Shown piece after piece: positions 26,104-35,472 of a stretch of DNA of 64,000 nucleotides. Both the position numbers and the translations under genes were made by a program. Numbering within the stretch: the first letter of the stretch is position 1; every line of letters starts with the position of its first letter. Below the pieces are notes generated by a model that searched no databases, had not been told where the DNA came from, and saw only the letters and a list, made by a program, of their open reading frames with translations. Source of the stretch: [Clostridium] clostridioforme AGR2157 (lineage in GTDB: Bacteria; Bacillota; Clostridia; Lachnospirales; Lachnospiraceae); assembly GCF_000424325.1 (NCBI RefSeq), contig NZ_KE384163.1, positions 1 through 64,000 on the forward strand, in the 5' to 3' direction.

Positions 26104-27009
26104 ATGAATGTGAATTTTGAGTATTATAAGGTGTTTTACCATGTGTGCGCCTATGGCAGCCTGACGGCGGCTGCCCAGGAACTGTGTATTTCACAGCCGG
26201 CTGTAAGCCAGGCTGTGCGGCAGTTGGAAAAGGAGGCTGGGACTAAGCTGTTTTTTCGTACTTCTAAAGGGGTGCAGCTTACACGGGAAGGGGAACTTTT
26301 ATATCACTATGTGAAACCGGGAGTGGAGGAACTCCTGGAAGGCGGGAAGATGCTGGAGCGGATGCTGAATATGGAGGTGGGGGAGGTGCGGATCGGGGCC
26401 AGCGATATGACGCTTCAGTTTTACCTTCTTCCTTATCTGGAACAGTTCCACCGGGTATACCCTAAGATTAAAGTGAATGTTACGAATGCGCCTACCCCTG
26501 AGACTATCAAAAGCCTGGAAGAGGGCAGAATTGATTTTGGGGTCGTGACCACGCCTTTTACCAGCAGGGGTACTGTCAAACAGTTCCAGGTAAAGACCAT
26601 ACGCAATGTATTTATCGCAGGCAGCAGCTTTAAGGAATTGGAAGGGCGGGAGCTGGAGTACAAGGAGCTGGAGGCTTTTCCGTGCATTGCACTGGAAAAG
26701 AATACTAGCACCAGAACATTTATGGACACCTTCCTGGCACAGCAGGGGACTTTGCTTAAACCGGAATTTGAATTGGCTATCAGCGACATGATAGTGCAGT
26801 TTGCCAGGCGCAACATGGGAGTCGGCTGTGTCATGGAAGGTTTTGCGGAGGATGCCATAGACAGAGGCGAGGTGTTCCGGCTGAGGTTCAAAAAAGAGAT
26901 GCCTCCTCGCCAAATGTGTTTGGTTACGGGAGAATCCAGCTTGATTTCCATGCCGGGGCGCAGGCTGCTGGATATGATGACCGGCGGACAGGTGACGGAC
27001 AGCAGATGA
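26104..27009 (+). CDS. LysR-family transcriptional regulator
   Basis: The 301-residue protein has the LysR winged helix at its N-terminus: YYKVFYHVCAYGSLTAAAQE, SQPAVSQAVRQLE, GTKLFFRTSKGVQLTREG. A periplasmic-binding-like effector domain begins at about residue 90 (VRIGASDMTLQFYLLPYL). ATG 26104 follows AAGGAG; the frame is open further upstream without a better site. It sits alone between purB and purA, and no divergent target gene is adjacent, so its effector and targets are unknown. Control of the flanking purine genes would be unusual for this family. Confidence 0.92.
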   Translation: MNVNFEYYKVFYHVCAYGSLTAAAQELCISQPAVSQAVRQLEKEAGTKLFFRTSKGVQLTREGELLYHYVKPGVEELLEGGKMLERMLNMEVGEVRIGASDMTLQFYLLPYLEQFHRVYPKIKVNVTNAPTPETIKSLEEGRIDFGVVTTPFTSRGTVKQFQVKTIRNVFIAGSSFKELEGRELEYKELEAFPCIALEKNTSTRTFMDTFLAQQGTLLKPEFELAISDMIVQFARRNMGVGCVMEGFAEDAIDRGEVFRLRFKKEMPPRQMCLVTGESSLISMPGRRLLDMMTGGQVTDSR

Positions 27010-27185
27010 GTGTTCTCTTGTGGTAACATAAGCGCTGCTTATGGAGAATATAATAAAGAACGTCTTTACTTATGGTATGGGTTGTAGTAAATTAGGTAAG
27101 GATAAGATACACAGGAATGCGTGTCCATCCTTTTATAAACTGCAAATGAGCATTGAACGGGAGATACCCGAAGGAGGATTTTAGT

Positions 27186-28463
27186 ATGGTTAGAGCAATT
27201 GTAGGTGCTAACTGGGGTGACGAGGGAAAGGGTAAGATTACGGATATGCTTGCCAAGGAGTCTGACATTATCATCCGTTTCCAGGGCGGAAGTAATGCGG
27301 GCCACACCATTATCAATGATTATGGCAAGTTTGCCCTTCACCTTCTTCCATCCGGCGTGTTTTATCAGCATACAACCAGCATTATTGGCAATGGAGTGGC
27401 CCTCAATATTCCTTATCTGATTCAGGAAATTGAGTCACTTATGGAGCGGGGCGTGCCAAAGCCCAGAATCCTGGTTTCTGACAGGGCTCAGATTCTCATG
27501 CCGTACCATGTGCTGTTTGACACCTACGAGGAAGCGCGCCTGGCCGGAAAATCCTTTGGTTCAACCAAGTCCGGTATTGCTCCCTTCTATTCGGATAAAT
27601 ATGCCAAGATTGGTTTCCAGGTCAGTGAACTCTTTGATGAGGACCTGCTGAGGGAAAAGGCATACAGGGTGTGCGAGCTGAAAAATGTGCTTCTGGAGCA
27701 CCTGTACCATAAAACGCTTCTGGATCCTGAGGAAATCATTAAGGAGCTCCTCAGCTACCGGGATATGATTGAGCCGTATGTATGCGATACCTCGGCTTAT
27801 CTTCATGAGGCCATCAAGGAAGGAAAGAATATCCTTTTAGAGGGACAGCTGGGCTCCCTTAAGGACCCGGACCACGGCATTTATCCCATGGTTACATCTT
27901 CTTCCACGCTGGCTGCCTATGGAGCCATCGGCGCAGGCATTCCTCCGTATGAGATTAAGGATATCACGACGGTTGTAAAAGCTTATTCCAGTGCAGTGGG
28001 CGCCGGTGCCTTTGTCAGTGAGATATTTGGGGACGAGGCAGATGAACTGAGAAACCGGGGAGGCGACGGCGGAGAATACGGCGCCACCACGGGAAGGCCC
28101 AGACGCGTGGGCTGGTTCGATGCGGTGGCTACCAGATACGGCTGCCGGATTCAGGGAACCACGGAAGTGGCATTTACCGTGCTGGATGTGCTGGGCTATC
28201 TGGATGAGATACCGGTATGTGTTGGTTATGAGATTGACGGACAGGTCACCAGGGAATTCCCGACTACGTCTAAGCTTGAGAAGGCCAAACCAGTCCTTAC
28301 CAGACTGCCCGGCTGGAAGTGCGATATCCGCGGCATTAAGAAGTACCAGGATCTTCCGGAGAATTGCCGCAAATACATTGAATTCGTGGAGAAGGAAATT
28401 GAAGCTCCTATCTCAATGGTATCCAACGGACCGGGAAGAGACGACATCATCATGCGCAAATAA
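27186..28463 (+). CDS. purA: Adenylosuccinate synthetase
   Basis: PurA converts IMP and aspartate to adenylosuccinate with GTP. The 425-residue enzyme starts at ATG 27186 after AAGGAGG. It shows GANWGDEGKGKITDML (P-loop and catalytic Asp), GGSNAGHTI (catalytic His), STKSGIAPFYSDK-like segments, and GATTGRPRRVGWFD (IMP and GTP contacts). It is downstream of the LysR gene and ends in a bidirectional terminator. Confidence 0.97.
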   Translation: MVRAIVGANWGDEGKGKITDMLAKESDIIIRFQGGSNAGHTIINDYGKFALHLLPSGVFYQHTTSIIGNGVALNIPYLIQEIESLMERGVPKPRILVSDRAQILMPYHVLFDTYEEARLAGKSFGSTKSGIAPFYSDKYAKIGFQVSELFDEDLLREKAYRVCELKNVLLEHLYHKTLLDPEEIIKELLSYRDMIEPYVCDTSAYLHEAIKEGKNILLEGQLGSLKDPDHGIYPMVTSSSTLAAYGAIGAGIPPYEIKDITTVVKAYSSAVGAGAFVSEIFGDEADELRNRGGDGGEYGATTGRPRRVGWFDAVATRYGCRIQGTTEVAFTVLDVLGYLDEIPVCVGYEIDGQVTREFPTTSKLEKAKPVLTRLPGWKCDIRGIKKYQDLPENCRKYIEFVEKEIEAPISMVSNGPGRDDIIMRK

Positions 28464-28477
28464 ATATGGAATAATGA

Positions 28478-28517
28478 AAAACAGGACCTTACGGCAGCAG
28501 CCGGCGGGTCCTGTTTT
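28478..28517. terminator. Bidirectional terminator between purA and the small membrane protein gene
   Basis: AAAACAGGACC (28478-28488) pairs perfectly with GGTCCTGTTTT (28507-28517). It serves both convergent transcripts and overlaps the last codons of the minus-strand gene. Confidence 0.85.
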
Positions 28518-28791
28518 GCGTCATATTATGCTCATCATCTGAATCCGCGTCAGTTTTATCCGAAGGGGGCTGCTTTACGTCCTCATCCATGTCTTCAAAG
28601 GGATCGGATGGTTTCACCACTCTGGTCATAAGCCCCATGGCGTACAGTATGATGGGAATGAATACCAGGGAGAAGATGACCGCCATGAGATAATTCTTTG
28701 GCGCGCCCATGGCAGCCAAAATTATGGCCAGAATAAAAAGTCCTGCCAGCAGGACGGCTCCTATAAGGGCAAATATGCGTTTCAGTTTCAT
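28489..28791 (-). CDS. Small two-helix membrane protein, unknown function
   Basis: The 100-residue product has two hydrophobic helices (about 8-28 and 35-54) and a long polar, acidic cytoplasmic or external tail with the segment DPFEDMDEDVKQPPSDK. ATG 28791 (minus strand) follows GAAAGGAG. It starts 22 bases after the ABC-F stop, so the two are cotranscribed. I do not recognise a family; similar short membrane proteins are common beside housekeeping genes in Lachnospiraceae. Confidence 0.75.
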   Translation of the reverse strand: MKLKRIFALIGAVLLAGLFILAIILAAMGAPKNYLMAVIFSLVFIPIILYAMGLMTRVVKPSDPFEDMDEDVKQPPSDKTDADSDDEHNMTQNRTRRLLP

Positions 28792-28813
28792 TGAACAGCT
28801 CCTTTCTGCGGCA

Positions 28814-30766
28814 TCAGGCCTCCTCGGCCAATTCTTCCCAGATCTGGTACAGCTTCTCCAGCTGTCCGGCTATTTCCTCTTTTTCCTTATTCAGCTCCAT
28901 GAGCCTGGGCACATCGGTGTAAACCTTCTCCCGGGTGAGGAGGGCGTCAATCTCGCTGTCCCTGGTCTCCAGGGCGTGAATGTAATCCTCTGTTTTCCTG
29001 AGCTCGTTCTGAATCCTGCGTATGCGGGCCTGTTCTTCCTTCTGAGCCTTCCATGCCAGTTTCGGGTCGTTCTGGGAACTCTGGGAAGGCCGGTCTGAGG
29101 ATTGGAAGGAATTGGGTACAGAGAATGTACGGTTGTTCCTGGCTGCAAATGCGGCTTCCACAGCATCCTTTTTCTCAAGATAGTAGTCGTAGCTGCCAAT
29201 GTAATTAATCAGGGACTGTCCGGTCAAATCCAGAATTCTGGTGGCTGTGCGGTTGATGAAATACCGGTCATGGGATACATAGAGTACGGTTCCGGTGTAA
29301 CGGCACAGGGCGCTTTCCAGGATTTCCTTGGAGGTGATGTCCAGGTGGTTGGTTGGTTCGTCCAACAGCAGGAAATTGGCGTCGGAAAGCATCAGCTTGG
29401 CCAGGGAGACGCGTCCGCGCTCACCGCCGCTTAAATCGCGGATTAATTTGAACACATCATCCCCTGTAAAGAGAAAGGACGCCAGGGTGTTGCGGATCTG
29501 GGTATTGTTCATGTTGGGATAGGTGTCCTGGATTTCGTCAAACAGGGTCTTATCCATATGAAGAATCTGGTGTTCCTGGTCGTAGTAGCCGATGTGTACC
29601 TTGGAACCCAGACGTATCTCTCCGGCATCGGCGGGCAGCAGCTGGTTGATAATTTTGAGGAGAGTGGTCTTGCCGGTGCCATTGTTGCCGATGATGGCTA
29701 CCCGTTCCCCGCGCTTGATTTCAAAATTTACATCCGTGAACAGGGTCTGGCTGTCAAAGGACTTGCTCAGGCCGGTGACGGTAAGCACATCCTTGCCGCT
29801 TTCCACATCCGGCTCCAGCCGGATGTCCATGGAGTCGTCGATGTCCATGGGCTTTTCCAGACGATCAATCTTTTCCAGCATCTTTTCACGGCTCTCGGCC
29901 CTGCGGATGGATTTTTCCCGGTTAAAGGATTTAAGCTTGGCAATGACCGCCTCCTGGTGCCTGATTTCCTGCTGCTGATTTAAGTATGCCCGGATTCTGG
30001 CATCCCGGAGCATGGCTTTTTTGTCGCTGTAGGCAGTGTAATTGCCGCTGAATACGGTCCCGATTCCATTGTCCAGCTCCACGATTTTTGTCACCACACG
30101 GTCCAGGAAATAACGGTCATGGGCAACGATGATTACGCTGCCGTTGTAGGTCTTAAGGTATGTCTCCAGCCAGGCAATGGATTCCATGTCCAGGTGGTTG
30201 GTGGGCTCGTCTAAAAGCAGAATGTCAGGCTTGGTCAGCAGAAGCTTTCCCAGGGATACGCGGGTTTTCTGGCCGCCGGACAGGGCGTTGATGGGCTTTG
30301 AAAATTCCTCCTCGGCAAAGCCAAGACCCTTTAATACGCCGGTGATTTCGCTGCGGCAGGCATAGCCGCCCTCCAACTCAAACTGGTGGGTCAGGCGGCT
30401 GTATTCCTCCAGCATGGCTTCCAGACGCTCGCCGGACGCGCTTTTCATGTCCAGTTCCAGGAAGCGGATGCGTTCTTCCATCTGAAGGATGGGACGCTTG
30501 ACCTCCAGCAGGGCGTCGTGGATGGTGCTCTCGCTGTCCAGGTCCTGGTGCTGGGCCAGGTAGCCGATGGAGGCCCCCTTGCTCAGTGCCACGCACCCCT
30601 CGTCGGAGGCCAGTTCCCCAATGATGATTTTCAGGAGGGTAGACTTGCCGGCGCCGTTGATTCCGACGATGGCTGCCTTTTCATGGTCCTCCAGGTGGAA
30701 GGAAACCTGCTTTAATATATGTTTCTCTCCAAATGATTTGCTTATATTGCTGCATGATAAAATCAT
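28814..30766 (-). CDS. ABC-F family ATP-binding protein
   Basis: The soluble 650-residue protein has two ABC ATPase domains in tandem and no membrane segment. Walker A motifs are VGINGAGKSTL (about 35) and IGNNGTGKTTL (about 365); the signatures are ALSGGQKTRVSLG and DLSGGERGRVSLA; Walker B are LLLDEPTNHLD in both halves. The inter-domain linker is rich in charged helix, and a C-terminal coiled coil follows (about 560-650), as in the YdiF-type group. ABC-F proteins act on the ribosome's E site, either in translation quality control or antibiotic resistance; the type cannot be told here. ATG 30766 follows AAAGGAG. It is divergent from rex. Confidence 0.94.
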   Translation of the reverse strand: MILSCSNISKSFGEKHILKQVSFHLEDHEKAAIVGINGAGKSTLLKIIIGELASDEGCVALSKGASIGYLAQHQDLDSESTIHDALLEVKRPILQMEERIRFLELDMKSASGERLEAMLEEYSRLTHQFELEGGYACRSEITGVLKGLGFAEEEFSKPINALSGGQKTRVSLGKLLLTKPDILLLDEPTNHLDMESIAWLETYLKTYNGSVIIVAHDRYFLDRVVTKIVELDNGIGTVFSGNYTAYSDKKAMLRDARIRAYLNQQQEIRHQEAVIAKLKSFNREKSIRRAESREKMLEKIDRLEKPMDIDDSMDIRLEPDVESGKDVLTVTGLSKSFDSQTLFTDVNFEIKRGERVAIIGNNGTGKTTLLKIINQLLPADAGEIRLGSKVHIGYYDQEHQILHMDKTLFDEIQDTYPNMNNTQIRNTLASFLFTGDDVFKLIRDLSGGERGRVSLAKLMLSDANFLLLDEPTNHLDITSKEILESALCRYTGTVLYVSHDRYFINRTATRILDLTGQSLINYIGSYDYYLEKKDAVEAAFAARNNRTFSVPNSFQSSDRPSQSSQNDPKLAWKAQKEEQARIRRIQNELRKTEDYIHALETRDSEIDALLTREKVYTDVPRLMELNKEKEEIAGQLEKLYQIWEELAEEA

Positions 30767-30804
30767 GGTAAACTCCTTTAAAAACGACATATTTAGCTCT
30801 CCCA

Positions 30805-30833
30805 AGTATAATATACGGTGACGATTTTTTCAA
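30805..30833 (-). promoter_or_regulatory. Promoter of the ABC-F gene
   Basis: On the minus strand TTGAAA (30833-30828) and TATACT (30810-30805) are 17 bases apart, about 35 bases before the start. It is back to back with the rex promoter. Confidence 0.7.
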
Positions 30834-30851
30834 GAACATATGTAAACGTGT

Positions 30852-30880
30852 TTGACATTTTTTTGACGTCTGTTTATAAT
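30852..30880 (+). promoter_or_regulatory. Promoter of rex
   Basis: TTGACA (30852-30857) and TATAAT (30875-30880) with a 17-base spacer form a perfect sigma-A consensus. No clear Rex operator overlaps it. Confidence 0.85.
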
Positions 30881-30930
30881 AGAACTATTAGAGTTTTGAC
30901 AGAACTGCACAATGGGAAGGTGGATACATC

Positions 30931-31593
30931 ATGGAACGCAAGGAGATTTCGAAGGCAGTGATTTCCAGGCTGCCCCGTTATTACCGTTATTTAGGTGAAT
31001 TAATAGAGGAAGGTGTGGAGCGTATATCTTCCAATGAGCTGAGCTCCAGAATGAAAGTGACCGCATCTCAGATCCGTCAGGATCTGAATAATTTCGGCGG
31101 ATTCGGGCAGCAGGGATACGGCTATAATGTAAAGTACCTCTATTCGGAAATCGCCAAGATACTTGGGATTGACAGACAGCACAATGTGATCATCATCGGA
31201 GCAGGAAACCTGGGACAGGCAATTGCCAATTATACGAATTTCGAGCGCAGGGGCTTTGTTATCAGGGGAATGTTTGATATTAACCCCAAACTGATTGGCC
31301 TGGTCATCAGGGGAATTGAGATTCGCTCCGTGGATGATTTGGAGACGTTTATCAGGGAGAATGAGATTCAGATTGCTGCTCTGACCATCCCGAAAACAAA
31401 GGCGCCGGAGATTGCGGACCGCCTGGTAAACGCGGGAATCAGGGCTATCTGGAATTTTGCCCACACGGACTTGGTGGTACCGGAGGACGTGGTGGTGGAG
31501 AACGTACACCTGTCCGAGAGCCTGATGCGTCTTTCCTACCGGGTCAGCAGCATGTACGACCTGCAGGAGGAGAAAAAGAACGCGTTAAAGTAA
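30931..31593 (+). CDS. rex: Redox-sensing transcriptional repressor Rex
   Basis: Rex senses the NADH/NAD+ ratio and represses fermentation and respiration genes when NADH is low. The 220-residue protein has the winged helix (ISKAVISRLPRYYRYLGEL, SSRMKVTASQIRQDLNNFG) and a Rossmann domain with IIIGAGNLGQAIANY, then the C-terminal swapped helix (SYRVSSMYDLQEE). ATG 30931 follows GGAAGGTGG. It heads the run rex-acpS-nnr-alr-mazF. Confidence 0.97.
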   Translation: MERKEISKAVISRLPRYYRYLGELIEEGVERISSNELSSRMKVTASQIRQDLNNFGGFGQQGYGYNVKYLYSEIAKILGIDRQHNVIIIGAGNLGQAIANYTNFERRGFVIRGMFDINPKLIGLVIRGIEIRSVDDLETFIRENEIQIAALTIPKTKAPEIADRLVNAGIRAIWNFAHTDLVVPEDVVVENVHLSESLMRLSYRVSSMYDLQEEKKNALK

Positions 31594-31613
31594 ATGTTTA
31601 GGAAGACAGCACC

Positions 31614-32033
31614 ATGATACTTGGAGTTGGAACGGATTTAGTTGAAATCAGACGCATGGAAAAAGCCTGTAAAAAGGATTATTTTGTGGTGCGCACATTT
31701 ACGGATATGGAAAGCCGGCAAGCAAAGGGGTCCGCCTCTAAGCTGGCCGGCTCTTTTGCTGTGAAGGAAGCGGTTGCAAAGGCCCTGGGAACGGGGTTTC
31801 GGACCTTCATGCCCATCGACGTGGAGGTGCTCAGGGACGATGTGGGAAAACCCTATGTCCGCCTTTACAGAGGCGCCCTGGCGCGGTTTCAGGAGATGGG
31901 GATGGAACGCCTGGAGGTGTCCATCACCAATACAAGGGAATATGCCATGGCGTTTGCGGTGGGAGAAGGAAGGATAAAGGAGGTACAGCCATATGAGGAT
32001 GCTGGTAACGGGAAAACAGATGAAAGCCATTGA
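31614..32033 (+). CDS. acpS: Holo-[acyl-carrier-protein] synthase
   Basis: AcpS transfers 4'-phosphopantetheine from CoA to acyl carrier protein. The 139-residue protein shows the family's ILGVGTDLVEIRRMEKA (Mg-binding Asp) and LAGSFAVKEAVAKALGTGF (catalytic Glu). The C-terminal 20 residues are longer than usual and lie in the region overlapping the next gene by 41 bases. It follows rex by 20 bases, so they share a transcript. Confidence 0.95.
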   Translation: MILGVGTDLVEIRRMEKACKKDYFVVRTFTDMESRQAKGSASKLAGSFAVKEAVAKALGTGFRTFMPIDVEVLRDDVGKPYVRLYRGALARFQEMGMERLEVSITNTREYAMAFAVGEGRIKEVQPYEDAGNGKTDESH

Positions 32034-33534
32034 CGCATACACCATCCATACCATAGGTGTTCCGTCCCTGGTCCTGATGGAGCGGGCAGCTCTTAAGGTG
32101 GCCCAGGCAGCGGAGAGTCTGTGGGAGAAGGGGGATACAATCTGGGCAGTGTGCGGCACCGGCAATAACGGGGCCGACGGCGTGGCGGCAGCCAGGATGC
32201 TTCATTTAAAAGGATATCCGGTGCGTGTATTCCTGGTAGGAAATCCGGATAAAGGAACAGACGAATTCAGGACGCAGATTAAGATTGCAGGCAATGTGGG
32301 CCTTTCCTCCTCGTCCTGGCAGGAGGGGGAGAAGGAAGAATGCGGCCTTCTCATAGACGCGGTGTTCGGCGTGGGACTGAGCCGCCCTGTTGAGGGGGAG
32401 TACAGGCAGTGTATTAAGATGCTTGAGGCCAAGTCCATCCGCCGCACTGTGGCGGTGGATGTGCCGTCGGGCATCCACGGGGATACGGGGACTGTCATGG
32501 GCATAGCCCTGAGGGCTGACCTGACCGTTACATTTGGATGGGAGAAAACCGGGACAGCCCTGTATCCGGGCCGGGAGTACGCGGGCCAGGTGGAAGTGGC
32601 TGATATCGGATTTCCCGGACAGGCCCTGGATGCGGTGAAGGAAGCAGAGGGGACGGCGGCGGGGGATTTTGCCGTCACCTACGGTGATGATGATTTGAAA
32701 CGGATTCCCAAGCGCCCTGCCTATTCCAACAAGGGAACCTTTGGAAAGGTGCTGATTGTGGCAGGCTCTAAGAATATGTGCGGGGCCGCTTACCTGAGCG
32801 CCTTATCCGCATACAGGACAGGGGCGGGACTGGTAAAAATGCTTACAGTGGAGGAAAACCGGCAGATTCTCCAGGAACGCCTGCCTGAGGCCATTATAGC
32901 CACCTACACCCCGGACCAGCTCATGGAGGGCAGGGATGAATTCAGGAAGATGATAGAAGCCCAGATGGATTGGGCTGACGTGGTGGTACTGGGACCGGGA
33001 CTGGGAAATGGACCCTATGTGGAATACCTGGTGGAGGATATACTGACCAGCGCGTTCGTGCCTGTCATCATTGACGCGGACGGCCTGAACGCCATAGCGG
33101 CTCATCCATACCTTACCTCTTACTATACGGAGAATATTATCGTGACGCCCCATCTGGGGGAAATGGCCCGGCTCACAGGGGAGACCGTCGATCAGATTAA
33201 GGAGAACCTGGCAGCCACGGCCCTGGAGTATGCGGGTCGTTACGGCCTCACCTGCGTGTTAAAGGACGCAGCCACAGTCACCGCGGGACGGGACGGGAAC
33301 CTGTACATCAATTACAGCGGCAACAGCGCCATGGCAAAGGCGGGTTCCGGCGACGTGCTCACAGGCATCATAGCAGGCCTGATAGCCATTGGCATGGATG
33401 AGGAGGAGGCTGCCTGTCTGGGTGTATATCTTCATGGTCGGGCAGGGGACGCGGCTGTCTCTAAAAGCGGCGCCCACAGCCTGCTGGCTTCGGAACTGGC
33501 GGATGCTGTCGGCAGTGTGATGGCCATGGTGTAA
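31993..33534 (+). CDS. nnr: Bifunctional NAD(P)H-hydrate epimerase / ADP-dependent dehydratase
   Basis: This enzyme repairs hydrated NAD(P)H: the N-terminal epimerase (YjeF_N, about 1-215) interconverts the epimers and the C-terminal kinase-like dehydratase (about 225-510) restores NAD(P)H. Visible motifs are CGTGNNGADGVAAARML, VAVDVPSGIHGDTG, VIVTPHLGEMARL-like IVTPHLGEMARLTG, and AKAGSGDVLTGIIAGL (catalytic Asp). The 513 residues match the fused form. ATG 31993 lies inside acpS, with AAAGGAGG at 31976-31983. Location after rex and acpS is common in Clostridia. Confidence 0.95.
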   Translation: MRMLVTGKQMKAIDAYTIHTIGVPSLVLMERAALKVAQAAESLWEKGDTIWAVCGTGNNGADGVAAARMLHLKGYPVRVFLVGNPDKGTDEFRTQIKIAGNVGLSSSSWQEGEKEECGLLIDAVFGVGLSRPVEGEYRQCIKMLEAKSIRRTVAVDVPSGIHGDTGTVMGIALRADLTVTFGWEKTGTALYPGREYAGQVEVADIGFPGQALDAVKEAEGTAAGDFAVTYGDDDLKRIPKRPAYSNKGTFGKVLIVAGSKNMCGAAYLSALSAYRTGAGLVKMLTVEENRQILQERLPEAIIATYTPDQLMEGRDEFRKMIEAQMDWADVVVLGPGLGNGPYVEYLVEDILTSAFVPVIIDADGLNAIAAHPYLTSYYTENIIVTPHLGEMARLTGETVDQIKENLAATALEYAGRYGLTCVLKDAATVTAGRDGNLYINYSGNSAMAKAGSGDVLTGIIAGLIAIGMDEEEAACLGVYLHGRAGDAAVSKSGAHSLLASELADAVGSVMAMV

Positions 33535-33618
33535 TGGCTGTTCCGCCACGCCAATAATATTTTAAATACAATTGAGATTGGGCCGGGACAGGGGCCCGCG
33601 ACACAGGAGGCAACAACA

Positions 33619-34809
33619 ATGAATTCTTACAGCAGAGTTTACGCAGCCATTGACCTGGATGCGGTGGAATCCAATATGAGGGCAATGAGGGACAGCCTTC
33701 CTCCTTCCACTTCCATGATCGGGGTGGTAAAGACAGACGGGTACGGACACGGGGCGGTTCCGGTGGCCAGGACCATTGCTCCTTATGTGGAAGGGTATGC
33801 GGTGGCCACCATTGACGAGGCGGTTATCCTGCGCCGCCACGGCATCCAGAAAATGATTCTGGTACTGGGTGTGACCCATGAGAGCCGTTTTGAGGATTTG
33901 GTCCGGTACGATATACGCCCGGCCATGTTCCGGTATGAGGAGGCCGGAAAATTATCTGAAACAGCTGTAAAGAACGGCGCCAGGGCAAACATACATCTGG
34001 CGGTGGATACGGGCATGAGCCGGATTGGAATGGCGCCGGATGAGGCGTCGGCAGACGAGGCGGCCAGGATATCCAGGCTTCCCGGAATCCGCATCGAGGG
34101 TATGTTTACCCATTTTGCCAGGGCAGATGAGGCGGATAAGGCATTTTATGAGGCACAGTATAAGAAATACAGGGATTTCTGTGAAATGCTCCACAGCCGG
34201 GGCGTGGATATCCCAATCCGCCACTGCTCCAACAGCGCCGGCATTGTGGAAGGGCTGGACTCCAACGGATTGGATATGGTGCGTGCCGGAATCTCCATTT
34301 ACGGCCTGTATCCTTCAGACGAGGTGGTCCGGGACAGGGTGAAGCTGGTTCCTGCCATGGAGCTTAAGAGCTTCATCACATACATAAAGACCATAGAACC
34401 AGGTACGGCCGTGAGCTATGGGGGTACCTTCGTGGCGGACCGTACCATGCGGGTGGCCACCATTCCTGTGGGATACGGGGACGGTTATCTGCGCAGTCTC
34501 TCCAACAAGGGCGCGGTGCTCATACGCGGAAAACGGGCAGGGATCCTTGGGAGGATATGCATGGACCAGTTCATGGCAGATGTTACGGACATCCCTGAGG
34601 CAGCGGAAGGAGATCAGGTGACCCTCATTGGAAAGGATGGGGAGGAATGTATTACGGTGGAGGAGCTGGCCCGTCTGGGCGGCGGTTTCCACTATGAAAT
34701 TATCTGTGGAATCGGCAAACGGGTTCCAAGAGTCTACCTGCGGGACGGGAAGGCCATTGGGCAAAAGGATTACTTTAACGATATTTACGAGGGCTTTGGA
34801 TATATGTAA
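33619..34809 (+). CDS. alr: Alanine racemase
   Basis: Alr interconverts L- and D-alanine with pyridoxal phosphate for peptidoglycan. The 396-residue fold-type III enzyme has the PLP lysine in GVVKTDGYGHGAV (about residue 38; usually VKADAYGHG), VDTGMSRIG, the C-terminal catalytic tyrosine in AVSYGGTF, and CMDQFMADVTD. ATG 33619 follows CAGGAGG. It lies 84 bases after nnr and 148 bases before mazF, a neighbourhood also known in Bacillus (alr with ndoAI-ndoA). Confidence 0.96.
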   Translation: MNSYSRVYAAIDLDAVESNMRAMRDSLPPSTSMIGVVKTDGYGHGAVPVARTIAPYVEGYAVATIDEAVILRRHGIQKMILVLGVTHESRFEDLVRYDIRPAMFRYEEAGKLSETAVKNGARANIHLAVDTGMSRIGMAPDEASADEAARISRLPGIRIEGMFTHFARADEADKAFYEAQYKKYRDFCEMLHSRGVDIPIRHCSNSAGIVEGLDSNGLDMVRAGISIYGLYPSDEVVRDRVKLVPAMELKSFITYIKTIEPGTAVSYGGTFVADRTMRVATIPVGYGDGYLRSLSNKGAVLIRGKRAGILGRICMDQFMADVTDIPEAAEGDQVTLIGKDGEECITVEELARLGGGFHYEIICGIGKRVPRVYLRDGKAIGQKDYFNDIYEGFGYM

Positions 34810-34957
34810 AAGCCTACCAGGCTCAAAGAGAACGTCTGACTCATATGTTATTAGTGTGGCGTAAAGCCGGCCGGATGCCCCAGTGTATCTGGGCTATGTA
34901 TACACAGGTCAAAAATGTCAATACTAAGATTGAATAAATTGACGGAGTGTGAACGAT

Positions 34958-35305
34958 GTGATTATCAGACGTGGAGATATTTATTATGCGGATTTGCGGC
35001 CGGTGGTGGGCTCGGAACAGGGAGGAGTGCGCCCTGTGCTGATTATCCAGAATGACGTGGGAAACAAGCACAGCCCCACGGTCATATGTGCAGCCATTAC
35101 ATCCAGGATGAACAAAGCCAAGCTGCCCACCCATGTGGAACTGCCCACCAGACGCTGTGCCATGATCAAGGATTCGGTCATTCTCCTGGAACAGCTGCGC
35201 ACCATTGACAAACAGAGACTGAAGGAGAAAATCTGCCACATTGATGAGGAACTGCAGCAGAAGGTGGATGAGGCCCTTATGATTAGCCTGGAACTGCGTA
35301 CATAA
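34958..35305 (+). CDS. mazF: MazF/NdoA-type mRNA interferase (toxin)
   Basis: MazF/NdoA toxins cut mRNA at short sequences. The start GTG 34958 ([14 protein letters not shown] follows) is 10 bases after ACGGAG; GTG 34949 is too close. The 116 residues track Bacillus NdoA closely: [16 protein letters not shown] (catalytic Arg), [18 protein letters not shown] (catalytic Thr/Ser), [17 protein letters not shown]. The antitoxin gene, which in Bacillus lies directly before ndoA, is absent: only 148 non-coding bases separate alr from this gene. The antitoxin may be elsewhere or missing. Confidence 0.95.
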   Translation: MIIRRGDIYYADLRPVVGSEQGGVRPVLIIQNDVGNKHSPTVICAAITSRMNKAKLPTHVELPTRRCAMIKDSVILLEQLRTIDKQRLKEKICHIDEELQQKVDEALMISLELRT

Positions 35306-35472
35306 GCAGGCGGGGGCACCATGGTCAGGAGCATAAGGCACCATTGACGAAATATGAGAAAAATGATATGATAAGCAGAGTTATGCCGTATTTTAGAGGT
35401 ATAGCTCTGTTTTTTTGGCAGGGCCCGACGGTTATGGTGTTTCATGAGTATGAAAGGAGTCTTTTTGTCATT

